Shown here piece by piece: positions 7,774-15,003 of a stretch of DNA of 20,047 nt (position 1 is the first letter of the stretch; every line of letters starts with the position of its first letter). The notes under the pieces were generated by a model. It was not told the origin of the DNA, did not search any database, and worked only from the letters and a program-made list of their open reading frames with translations. Source of the DNA: an uncultured Bacilli bacterium (GTDB taxonomy: Bacteria; Bacillota_I; Bacilli_A; RF39; UBA660); the NCBI GenBank assembly GCA_947627405.1, contig CANQVY010000007.1, positions 1 through 20,047 of the forward strand, given 5' to 3'. The position numbers and the translations under genes are program-made.

Positions 7774-8833
7774 TATGTATTGCTTCTACCCATCCTTGAT
7801 CCAATGGTTCTGCAGTTGCTTTTGCTAATTTTAATTTCTTTTTGTGTACTGGACTATTGTATTCATCAAAAATTACTTCATTTAACATATCTTCAAAGGA
7901 TTCAATTGTTTTATGACAAAAACGCGTTGTATTTGCCAAAGCATGTATTACATCGGATGAATATTGTAAATACTCTGCTACTTTGTTTTGAAATTTTTCA
8001 TCCGTTACTGGTTGATTTGATTTAAAATAAGCTGTTTTTGTATATCGATAACTTGTATTTGGTTCCATAACAAGGGCATACAATGTGCTATTGTCCTCAA
8101 GTTTTTCTACATTATATAAGCAAGCAAAATATGAAGAGCTATTCTCATTGATACCACTGGCTTTGATTGCTTTAACTGGATCTAATTCTAACATTCGTTT
8201 ATGTCTTTCATATAAAGATACTTCTTTGTGTTTAACGACTTCTGTACTTTCTATAGTTTCTGTTTTTTGCTGTTGTCTATTTTCAGCCGCTTCCGGATCC
8301 ACAAAGTAGATTTGACTGACAGATTTCATTAATTCTTCTTCTTTTAATTTTTCAATTTTTCTTTTATCCGCTTGATCTTGTTTTCTTATTTTAGAAGCAA
8401 CGACTTGAAAACTATCTTTTATAAGATTAGCTGAACATGGCAATTGATTAAATTCACGTATAAATCGATTGAAATAAGAATGATTCTTTATTTTTTCAAA
8501 ATAAACGTAATCCATACCCATTGCCATTTTTTCAAAGTCTTTCTCGGTTACAAAAATTGCTTTTTTATTTTGGACGTATCCATTTGCAATAATCAATCGA
8601 ACATTTTCTATTGATTCTAATTCTATATATAGAGTACCATTCTCACTCATTTTTATAAATCCATTTTTTCGTAATGCCGCAACCGATGGATTATATCTTT
8701 CCATAATCACAGCTTCTGCAGCAATTGAAAAAGCAGCATCTATACTTTTTAATTCAAATGGTATCTTTTTCAAATCAATTTCATGTTTTTTAAAATAATT
8801 TTCTAAATATGTTAAAAATCCTTCCCTAGCCAT
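7769..8833 (-). CDS. Conserved-looking hypothetical protein, 354 residues
   Basis: I do not recognise this family. The product is soluble, with no signal peptide or membrane helix. Residues 1-145 form a mixed alpha/beta region. A highly charged stretch rich in Lys, Glu and Gln (about 150-215) looks like a coiled coil or linker. The C-terminal part (about 225-354) is a second folded segment with RYTKTAYF and ALANTTRFCHKTIESFEDML. Cysteines are few and scattered, and no catalytic signature is evident. The gene is a one-gene transcription unit: a consensus promoter, a strong GGGGG ribosome binding site before the ATG, and a terminator at the stop codon. This tidy arrangement next to murD and sod suggests a maintained chromosomal gene rather than mobile DNA. 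Confidence 0.8.
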   Translation of the reverse strand: MAREGFLTYLENYFKKHEIDLKKIPFELKSIDAAFSIAAEAVIMERYNPSVAALRKNGFIKMSENGTLYIELESIENVRLIIANGYVQNKKAIFVTEKDFEKMAMGMDYVYFEKIKNHSYFNRFIREFNQLPCSANLIKDSFQVVASKIRKQDQADKRKIEKLKEEELMKSVSQIYFVDPEAAENRQQQKTETIESTEVVKHKEVSLYERHKRMLELDPVKAIKASGINENSSSYFACLYNVEKLEDNSTLYALVMEPNTSYRYTKTAYFKSNQPVTDEKFQNKVAEYLQYSSDVIHALANTTRFCHKTIESFEDMLNEVIFDEYNSPVHKKKLKLAKATAEPLDQGWVEAIHR

Positions 8834-8862
8834 ATTTAAACCCCCTTTTTAAACATGGCTAC

Positions 8863-8891
8863 ATTATATCACATTTTTATAATTTTTTCAA
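8863..8891 (-). promoter_or_regulatory. Consensus promoter of the 354-residue gene
   Basis: On the minus strand TTGAAA (8891-8886) and TATAAT (8868-8863) are separated by exactly 17 bases. The start codon lies about 30 bases downstream of the -10 box. Confidence 0.8.
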
Positions 8892-8920
8892 GTTTAACTG
8901 AATATAACAGTATATTTTAA

Positions 8921-8959
8921 GTAAAAAAACTACACATCAGCAAATGATTTGTAGTTTTT
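8921..8959. terminator. Terminator built into the end of the superoxide dismutase gene
   Basis: AAAAACTACA (8925-8934) pairs with TGTAGTTTTT (8950-8959); after one mismatch, ATCA pairs with TGAT around a 5-base loop. A T-run follows on the minus strand (8929-8923). The stem covers the stop codon and the last nine or so codons of the dismutase gene, so the coding sequence and terminator share bases. Confidence 0.78.
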
Positions 8960-9544
8960 ATTGGCATAATTAAAATTGGCAATCTCAAAAAAATTTTCTA
9001 AATATTCTCTTTTATTATTTTTATAATTTAAATAATAGGCATGTTCCCATAGATCTACATTAAATAATGGTATATAGTTAAATAAAATAGGACTATCCTG
9101 ATTTGAGGTATTGATAATATCTATAGTGTTGTCCTTCTTTTTTACTAAAAATGTATACCCTGATCCTTTCAAATTTAAGGCCATATTCATAAATTGTTTT
9201 TTAAAATTTTCAAAAGAACCGTATTTATCCAAAATAGCATCCAATAATTCTCCCGTTGGATCTTCTTTTTCTTTGGGATTCATACTTTCCCAGTAAAGTT
9301 CATGATTTATAACTCCACCTAAGTTAAATAAAATATCATTTTTGCTTTTTTCATCAAATAAATCCATATGATAATACAACTCTTCTATGGGATATTTAAA
9401 ATCATAGTGATTTTCCAGTAATAGTTTATTTAGATTATTCATATAATTTTGCTCATGTTTATTATGATGTAACCCCATCGTATGTGTATCAATATAGGGT
9501 TCTAAATCTTGATATAAAAAAGGTAAAGGTTTTAATGTATACAT
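8930..9544 (-). CDS. Superoxide dismutase, Fe/Mn family (predicted Mn type)
   Basis: The enzyme converts superoxide to oxygen and hydrogen peroxide in the cytoplasm. At 204 residues it has normal length. All four metal ligands are present: His26 in TMGLHHNKH, His81 in GGVINHELYW, and Asp164 and His168 in NVDLWEHAYY. Tyr34 is kept. Gln149 in SNQDSP corresponds to the outer-sphere Gln146 of E. coli Mn-SodA, with Gly at the position where Fe enzymes have Gln, so Mn use is predicted. His31, usual in KHHQ, is Glu here, and the GGH motif is GGV. A strong GGAGG precedes the ATG by 7 bases. The gene is monocistronic, closed by a hairpin overlapping its stop. It implies exposure to oxygen at least at times. 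Confidence 0.93.
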   Translation of the reverse strand: MYTLKPLPFLYQDLEPYIDTHTMGLHHNKHEQNYMNNLNKLLLENHYDFKYPIEELYYHMDLFDEKSKNDILFNLGGVINHELYWESMNPKEKEDPTGELLDAILDKYGSFENFKKQFMNMALNLKGSGYTFLVKKKDNTIDIINTSNQDSPILFNYIPLFNVDLWEHAYYLNYKNNKREYLENFFEIANFNYANKNYKSFADV

Positions 9545-9597
9545 AGTTATCCTCCTTTTTTATCCTATGTCAATCATAAAAGAATATACATTTTTAA

Positions 9598-10010
9598 TTA
9601 TATATAATAAATCTTTATTTCAATATTATCTTTGTTATCTATATTTTCTAATTCATATTTATATTTCTTTTTATAACAATCTATCTTTGTTTCATAGATT
9701 TCTTTTATATCCTTAGCTTTTCCTTTAAAAGTAGCCCAATATTTTTCTTCTGGTAAAAAAATTTTAAAATATTCTACACAAAATCCTGTTTTAGAAAATC
9801 AATTTGCTTTAATATGCCTAGCGTTTCTTTATCATCAATTACACCTAATGCATAATCAATATATTTAAGGTCATCTGACCAATTCATTCCTAGTCCAATT
9901 ATTTTTTCATAATCTAAATTAGATGTTACTGTATTCCAAAAATTGTCAATTGTATTTACTTGTTCCCAATCTATACATCTTATTCTTGATTTATATCCTT
10001 TATAAATCAT
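9598..10010 (-). pseudogene. Frameshifted GyrI-like / effector-binding domain protein
   Basis: The first 78 codons (10010-9774) match the front of a stand-alone GyrI-like small-molecule-binding domain, with FWNTV, IIGLGMNWSDD and IDYALGV, then stop at TAG. In the next frame, from about 9778 to the TAA at 9598-9600, the missing end of the same domain continues: KYWATFKGKA, then a WKRI-like helix (IYETKIDCY), then NIEIKIYYI. One extra T in the T-run at about 9780-9783 would restore one reading frame of about 137 codons, close to the normal 150. So this is either a recent single-base deletion or a sequencing error in a homopolymer. Its ATG overlaps the TGA of the glutamine amidotransferase gene (ATGA), indicating one operon. 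Related domains bind hydrophobic ligands in multidrug regulators. Confidence 0.7.
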
Positions 10011-10696
10011 CTGTTTTTACAGCATTCCTTTACAAATTCTTCAAATAAAGGATTCATACTCTCCATTAATTCTGGATGAAATTTTACACCTAATACAAAT
10101 CTTTTATTTTCAAGTTCAATTGCTTCTACTGTATGATCTGTAGGACATTTTGCCACTACCTTATATTCTTTAATATTTTCTTCTTTTGCAATACAAGTAT
10201 GAATACTATTTACCACTATTCTTTTTTCTTTTATAATTTTATATATTTTAGAATTTTCATCAATCAAAATTTCATGGGCTATCTTCTTCCCAAATTGGTT
10301 GTGAAATAAACTCTTATTAGTCGAAACTTCTCCTCCTAAAGCTCTAACCATATTATTAAATCCTGAACAAATACCTAAAAGTGGAATATCTTTTTCTATA
10401 CATATTCTAGCCACTTCTTCTTCATATTTATTGCTGACTAATCCGCCTTCTAAAACAACACCATCTAATCTACTAATCTCTTTTTCTAAATCTTCTTTTT
10501 CTTCGCTCGTTAAATTATAATTATCGCTTTCTTCGTCTTCTTTAAAAATAATTTTTCTATCTGTAGGTAATATTCCTACCGCTAAAGCATTGTTTTTTAT
10601 AAGAACTAATCTTATATCATCCACAATTTCCATAAAATGCCACATATCAGTTACTAATGCTGGCTTTGAAACAATTCCTATTAATGGTTTTTTCAT
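10007..10696 (-). CDS. Class I glutamine amidotransferase-like hydrolase (peptidase C26, PuuD-like)
   Basis: The product resembles gamma-glutamyl-gamma-aminobutyrate hydrolases (PuuD) and other peptidase C26 proteins, which cut gamma-glutamyl bonds in the cytoplasm. The start IGIVSKP and the LDGVVLEGG strand are typical. The nucleophile elbow is LLGICSGFN, with catalytic Cys. ALGGEVSTN and the substrate-region VNSIHTC follow, and the catalytic His-x-Glu is in KFHPE. I choose the ATG at 10696 because GGAGAG lies just before it; an ATG seven codons upstream (10717) has only a weak site. The natural substrate is unknown. It lies 30 bases after the Cys-repeat gene and overlaps the frameshifted GyrI-like gene. 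Confidence 0.85.
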   Translation of the reverse strand: MKKPLIGIVSKPALVTDMWHFMEIVDDIRLVLIKNNALAVGILPTDRKIIFKEDEESDNYNLTSEEKEDLEKEISRLDGVVLEGGLVSNKYEEEVARICIEKDIPLLGICSGFNNMVRALGGEVSTNKSLFHNQFGKKIAHEILIDENSKIYKIIKEKRIVVNSIHTCIAKEENIKEYKVVAKCPTDHTVEAIELENKRFVLGVKFHPELMESMNPLFEEFVKECCKNR

Positions 10697-10726
10697 ATTA
10701 TCTCTCCGTAATTCCATTCTACCACT

Positions 10727-11425
10727 TTAGGCGTTTAAAATCCACTGTATGATTGCTTTTTTAATTTCGTAATATTCTTCTTTTTCAAATTGCATATTGG
10801 CAATACAAAATCTTTTATTTTCAATGTGAGAACAAAACATACACTCATGTAAATTAAAGCAATCTTGAATAAAGAAAGAGTTACTGATTTTATTCGAACA
10901 GATTACATTATAACTATTACTACAATTCTTAGAATCATCTGTACGAATACAAAAATTACATGTTGATGATCTTTGAGACGCTAATACAAATTCACATTGA
11001 CTACAAGAATCACAATAAATAACACTTTTACACCCATTGCAATCACTCGATCTATACACATTTTCACATCCATAAATGGTATCACTTTTGGAAACATTTA
11101 TAGAATCATAAATTCGTTCTGTTGTAATTAAATTTATGCTGTTCCATATATTAATTAAATCTTGTAAATTATTAATTTCCCGTTTAGGTAGCATCCATCC
11201 ATCTACTATATCCTTCTTCTTCATATTTTCTAAAGTAATAAATCTTCCATTATTAATGGAATCTGCCCAAGTAATTTCATTCGTTATCGAATCATGTACT
11301 TGTTTTGGTAATTTAATATCAAAAGCATATTTATCTAAAATTTGATCTAAAGAAGAAAGGTTTTTTTCTTCAAATATATTTAAAAATATTTTATCAATTT
11401 TTTCCAATGCTTCTTTATCACTCAT
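10727..11425 (-). CDS. Cysteine-repeat protein, coupled to the HerA-like ATPase
   Basis: The 232-residue protein has a Cys-free N-terminal region (1-115) and a Cys-rich region with 14 Cys (residues 120, 129, 132, 138, 141, 144, 156, 159, 168, 176, 189, 195, 198, 207), mostly as CxxC or spaced 8-13 apart with Ser/Asn/Asp between them. This pattern suggests short-rung beta-solenoid repeats with stacked Cys or metal sites. The end, CMFCSHIENKRFCIAN then QFEKEEYYEI, matches the CFGCVGLRNKxYxIxNKQYxKEEY ending I recall from Cys-repeat proteins of Candidate Phyla Radiation bacteria; the N-terminal zinc ribbon of those proteins is absent. Function is unknown in all. The start codon shares one base with the ATPase stop (TAATG), after an AAGGAG site. 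No signal peptide. Confidence 0.8.
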   Translation of the reverse strand: MSDKEALEKIDKIFLNIFEEKNLSSLDQILDKYAFDIKLPKQVHDSITNEITWADSINNGRFITLENMKKKDIVDGWMLPKREINNLQDLINIWNSINLITTERIYDSINVSKSDTIYGCENVYRSSDCNGCKSVIYCDSCSQCEFVLASQRSSTCNFCIRTDDSKNCSNSYNVICSNKISNSFFIQDCFNLHECMFCSHIENKRFCIANMQFEKEEYYEIKKAIIQWILNA

Positions 11426-13275
11426 TATTTTATCTCCTTTCTACTCGATGAATTTTTTATTAAAATATCTTTTAAATCTATATTTTCGGTCACCTGGAAA
11501 TTTATCTTCCTTTTTTCTGATTTTTCTTGTTTAATAATCGTTTTGGATTTTTCTTCTTTTACTCTTGGAATTGATGTAAAATTCAATGTACTTGCACGAA
11601 AAGCCGGTAGTAATGTACCATTTTTGTCAATACGTACAATACATTTTCTATTTTCTAATTCAGTTAATAGTTTTATTTTTCTTTCTTTTGTATCTTCTAA
11701 TGGAATTTTCATATTAAAATTATCTACGAGTAGATTTGCATCCAATTTAGAAATTCGAAATACATAATAATTTACTACATTTGCAAATATAGAAGTTTTT
11801 AATTCTTCTGAAATTTGTGAAAAATATTGACCCGCTAATATTAAAGATAAATCATATTTTCTAGCTTCTGACAAATATCTAGATAAAATAGAATTTTCAA
11901 CAACTGCGACTTCATCAATGATCAAAAGAATGTGTTCATCAAAACTATAACTTTGAATTAATGTTAATAATTGTTGCATTACTAATCCAGCAATGGTTTT
12001 AGTCACTTTATCTCCTAGTTTTGTTCGATCCAAAGAAAATAGAGTTAAAAAATGATCCTGTATTGTATCTTTTAAATTATAATTACTTTGTTGTTCATTA
12101 AAAACTGGAATCATTTCCATTTCATCAATAAAAGCAATAATAGGAGAAATGGCTTCTCCATAAGATTTTGTCTTTAAATCATTGAAATCGGATAAAAAGA
12201 AATCAATAACACTATTTGGCAAATTGTCTTTTAATTTTCTTATCAAATCATTTTTGTATTCAACATCTAAAAGAAGCTTTCTTAAATTACTAAAATTAAA
12301 TGTTTCTGCCTTAAGTAAAATATGTATCGAATGACGAAGTACTCTTTCCAATTTGGAATTGTATTGATCAGCTATTATGGATTTAAATAATTCGACTAAA
12401 AGTTCTGTAGAAGCAATTACATCCTCATTTTTATTAATAAATAAATCAATGCTATCTTGATCTTGTTTAAAATCAATTACTCTTCCTATACCTCCTATAT
12501 CCTTTTCTAAAGAAGCATGGGGATCAATTACAACCACTTTATATTTTCCTTTTAATTCTATATTCTTATTAATATTATTAATTAATAGACTGATGAATTT
12601 CGATTTTCCACTTCCGCTAGATCCAATGACAATAGAATGTTTATTGAAACTATAGCTATTTTGGTTTAAATAAAAGTCTCCTTGCAAATATGGAAAAGTA
12701 TCAACTTTTAATATGGAATTTGCAGAGTCACTGGTTAGTATATGTAAAGATTTACTAATGTCTAAATATTTTGGAGCATTATTATAAAAATAAATCTTAT
12801 TATTTTCAAAATTTAAGGTCAAAATGTTTTTAGGAATAGCAAATAAAACATGATGTCGATATAATTCATCGTTCTGTTTGGTATACGCTATTGTCTTTGT
12901 TAAAAATTTATCTTCATTTAATTTTCGAATCGTTATTTTTATGTATCTTAGATCTTTATTTTTTTTAATTTTAAAAAGTTCAATTAAATCAATAGCATTT
13001 TTCGCTGGATTTATAATATAAGGAAAAGAATAAATAATATGTTCAATCGATATATGAGAATGATTTCTAAAAATAAATGCATCTAGATTATTCATTTGCG
13101 ATGGTAGAGTACAGTTTGTTTCTACAAAATATCTAATTCGATTATCATAAATGGATAAATAGAATTTCCATTTTCTTAATAGACCATTATACTTTGAAAT
13201 TATATGAATTAACTGATTCCATTCTTCCTTTGAAATATCTTTTTTGGATAAAAATATTTCATATGTTTCACACAT
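11425..13275 (-). CDS. HerA/TraG/VirB4-like P-loop ATPase
   Basis: The 616-residue protein has a roughly 200-residue N-terminal region without clear similarity, then an ATPase core. Walker A is IGSSGSGKS (217-225), with the linked strand VVVIDPHASLE (247-257). Walker B is ILLIIDEVAVV (449-459). LILAGQYFSQ (478-487) then ANVVNYYVFRIS is the sensor-like region typical of HerA, DUF87, TraG/VirD4 and VirB4 motors, which form hexamers and pump DNA or protein. A charged tail (about 570-616) may be a partner contact. There are no membrane helices, unlike VirD4. No relaxase, pilus or channel gene is near, so ordinary conjugation is not supported. The ATG follows TTAGGGGTG. The next gene is translationally coupled, making a two-protein system likely. 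Confidence 0.82.
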   Translation of the reverse strand: MCETYEIFLSKKDISKEEWNQLIHIISKYNGLLRKWKFYLSIYDNRIRYFVETNCTLPSQMNNLDAFIFRNHSHISIEHIIYSFPYIINPAKNAIDLIELFKIKKNKDLRYIKITIRKLNEDKFLTKTIAYTKQNDELYRHHVLFAIPKNILTLNFENNKIYFYNNAPKYLDISKSLHILTSDSANSILKVDTFPYLQGDFYLNQNSYSFNKHSIVIGSSGSGKSKFISLLINNINKNIELKGKYKVVVIDPHASLEKDIGGIGRVIDFKQDQDSIDLFINKNEDVIASTELLVELFKSIIADQYNSKLERVLRHSIHILLKAETFNFSNLRKLLLDVEYKNDLIRKLKDNLPNSVIDFFLSDFNDLKTKSYGEAISPIIAFIDEMEMIPVFNEQQSNYNLKDTIQDHFLTLFSLDRTKLGDKVTKTIAGLVMQQLLTLIQSYSFDEHILLIIDEVAVVENSILSRYLSEARKYDLSLILAGQYFSQISEELKTSIFANVVNYYVFRISKLDANLLVDNFNMKIPLEDTKERKIKLLTELENRKCIVRIDKNGTLLPAFRASTLNFTSIPRVKEEKSKTIIKQEKSEKRKINFQVTENIDLKDILIKNSSSRKEIK

Positions 13276-13513
13276 TTTTTCACCCCTAACTATTTAAAAT
13301 CTCTGAGAAAATTCTAAAGGTTCACTATCGCAATAACTTATCAAAAACACATTTCTTGACTTCTAATATTTGATTTTCAAATGCTACAAGATGGATAATT
13401 TGCGTTCTTTGTAGTACATATAATTCATCAATAGCGTTGGGTAATCTTCTATAAAATCTTTATATAAACTTAAATCTGTATATAATCTTGTTTGCTTATA
13501 ATACTGTAAAGAT

Positions 13514-14092
13514 TTACATTATCCACTCCATTACTTCGTTAATACTTTTTTTATGCCTTTCATAAGGAAATTCATTTGAATATCCAATGGATAGAGCTAC
13601 CACTAATTCTTTATTCTCATATTTTACCTCTTTTGCAATCAAATCATTTGTATAGACAATATCTCTAATAATTAAACAAGCCAGTCCTAAATCTATAGCT
13701 CTTAAACAAATATTTTCTATAGCACACCCGATAGATAAATAATCTCCTCGAAGCCAACTGTCTTTTTTTTCTCTGAATACCAAAATTAATACAGGAGCTT
13801 CTTTTATCACCCTAATGCTTCCAAGCAAACTACTTGTTGGGTCATATGGCCTTGTTGGATCCATATTACTATCCCTCTTAATTTTTGTTTTTTTCAATTC
13901 ACGCTCCATTATAGTTGCAATTTTATTTTTTTCATCATTCTCTAATATGACAAATTGCCATGGCTGTCTATTTGCTGCTGAAGGAGCAAGCCTTGCACTT
14001 TCAATTAATTCAATAATATTCTCTTGTTTTATTTTTTTCTTTTTAAACTCTCTTGTACTTCTTCTTTCTTCTATTACCTTTTTTAATTCCAT
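13514..14092 (-). CDS. Nitroreductase family protein (FMN-dependent)
   Basis: The 192-residue product belongs to the FMN-binding nitroreductase family, soluble dimers that use NAD(P)H to reduce nitro compounds, quinones or flavins. The front ERRSTREFK and the FMN-contact segment APSAANRQPWQF (36-47) are diagnostic. SIGCAIENICLRAIDLGL and the closing VALSIGYSNEFP match the family core. The ATG is preceded by AAGGTGATT. The gene lies between a terminator upstream and a 238-base gap downstream, so it is probably transcribed alone. The physiological substrate cannot be predicted. Confidence 0.9.
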   Translation of the reverse strand: MELKKVIEERRSTREFKKKKIKQENIIELIESARLAPSAANRQPWQFVILENDEKNKIATIMERELKKTKIKRDSNMDPTRPYDPTSSLLGSIRVIKEAPVLILVFREKKDSWLRGDYLSIGCAIENICLRAIDLGLACLIIRDIVYTNDLIAKEVKYENKELVVALSIGYSNEFPYERHKKSINEVMEWIM

Positions 14093-14132
14093 ACAATCAC
14101 CTTATCTACTATCCAATTTAGCACATATAAAT

Positions 14133-14161
14133 AAAAAAAACTGATTTTTTATAAATCAATT
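14133..14161 (-). terminator. Terminator after the AraC-family gene
   Basis: On the minus strand AATTGATTT (14161-14153) pairs with AAATCAGTT (14147-14139) with one G-U pair, followed by eight T (14140-14133). It separates the regulator from the nitroreductase. Confidence 0.72.
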
Positions 14162-14168
14162 TTGTCAG

Positions 14169-14969
14169 TTAAAATATGGGTACTAAAAAATCCGTTTTTC
14201 CATCATGATAGTATTCTAATTCAGGAAGATTGCTCAAATTAAAATGACAACTTGGATAAAATTTTAAATAGAAATCACTAATTTTCTTCTGAATATCAAC
14301 AGCCTCATCTGTAGCAATTGGAAATACTAACCATTTTGATCTGGGAATGACTATTTTTTCAAATTCATCTATTTTTTGATCCCATAGTACCCAATAATCA
14401 TCAACTTTATCCTGCATACGATTTTCATAAGTTGTCATACCATACTTTATATTTCCATATAAAGCATAATATTTATTGTGCATTTGCTTAAAAAAAAGTG
14501 GTGCTTCTCTATTTATTTTTTCTGTTGTTGTTTTAATTTTTTTGCCATATAATACTAATTTATCTAAAGATATAATTTCATAAGAAATGTCATTTTCTAA
14601 TTCAATATCCTCATTAAATGTTAATTTTGGAAAATTTTTAAATTTATAGATTTTCCTTTTTACTTCACTTGGTTTTATTCCGTGAAAATTTTGAAATGCT
14701 CTTGAAAAACTTGTGGCATTATTATATTGATATTTTATAGCCACATCCATGATTCTTAGTTTATTATTATATAAATCAAAGCCTGCCATAGATAATCTTC
14801 TTTTTCTTATATATTCCGAAAGAGTAATTCCTGTAATAACACAAAATATTCTTTGCATGGTATAAACATTTACTGCCATTATTTTTGCGATTCTATTATA
14901 ATCTATTTTTTCTTCTAAATGATTCTCGATATATTCCGTTATTTCATTTAAACACTTATATATGTTCAT
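14169..14969 (-). CDS. AraC-family regulator with GyrI-like effector-binding domain
   Basis: The 266-residue protein has an N-terminal AraC-type double helix-turn-helix (about residues 8-105). This includes YNRIAKIMAVNVYTMQRIF and the second-helix signature SFSRAFQNFHGIKPSEVK. A C-terminal GyrI-like domain (about 125-266) begins LVLYGKKIKTT and contains IPRSKWLVFPI and a closing ELEYY. This is the Rob/BmrR-like layout in which the C-terminal domain binds drugs or metabolites and tunes activation. An extended -10 promoter element lies just upstream (14988-14996) and a terminator just downstream, so it is its own unit. The adjacent ABC exporter, ending 34 bases upstream and in the same direction, is the obvious target (inference). 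Confidence 0.9.
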   Translation of the reverse strand: MNIYKCLNEITEYIENHLEEKIDYNRIAKIMAVNVYTMQRIFCVITGITLSEYIRKRRLSMAGFDLYNNKLRIMDVAIKYQYNNATSFSRAFQNFHGIKPSEVKRKIYKFKNFPKLTFNEDIELENDISYEIISLDKLVLYGKKIKTTTEKINREAPLFFKQMHNKYYALYGNIKYGMTTYENRMQDKVDDYWVLWDQKIDEFEKIVIPRSKWLVFPIATDEAVDIQKKISDFYLKFYPSCHFNLSNLPELEYYHDGKTDFLVPIF

Positions 14970-14987
14970 AATACAACACCTATATTA

Positions 14988-14996
14988 ATTATAGCA
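14988..14996 (-). promoter_or_regulatory. Extended -10 element of the AraC-family gene
   Basis: TGCTATAAT reads on the minus strand 18 bases before the ATG. It has the TGn extension, which can replace a good -35 box; no convincing -35 is seen. Confidence 0.5.
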
Positions 14997-15003
14997 CATT
15001 TTT

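Noticed and set aside
7780..8309. Open plus-strand frames opposite the 354-residue gene
   Set aside because: They lie wholly within a gene on the other strand, lack ribosome binding sites and encode Leu/Ser-rich chains typical of antisense shadows.
10007..10009. Use of TGA as Trp (Mycoplasma-type code), considered because of the AT bias
   Set aside because: TGA ends genes at sensible ATGA overlaps (798-800 and 10007-10009) and conserved Trp positions use TGG.
11425..13275. Conjugative element centred on the ATPase
   Set aside because: No relaxase, VirB-type channel, integrase, attachment repeats or origin of transfer was seen nearby, and the ATPase has no membrane helices.
13815..14144. 109-codon plus-strand frame opposite the nitroreductase gene
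   Set aside because: The minus-strand frame has clear nitroreductase motifs; the plus-strand frame is Ser/Phe/Leu-rich and without a ribosome binding site.
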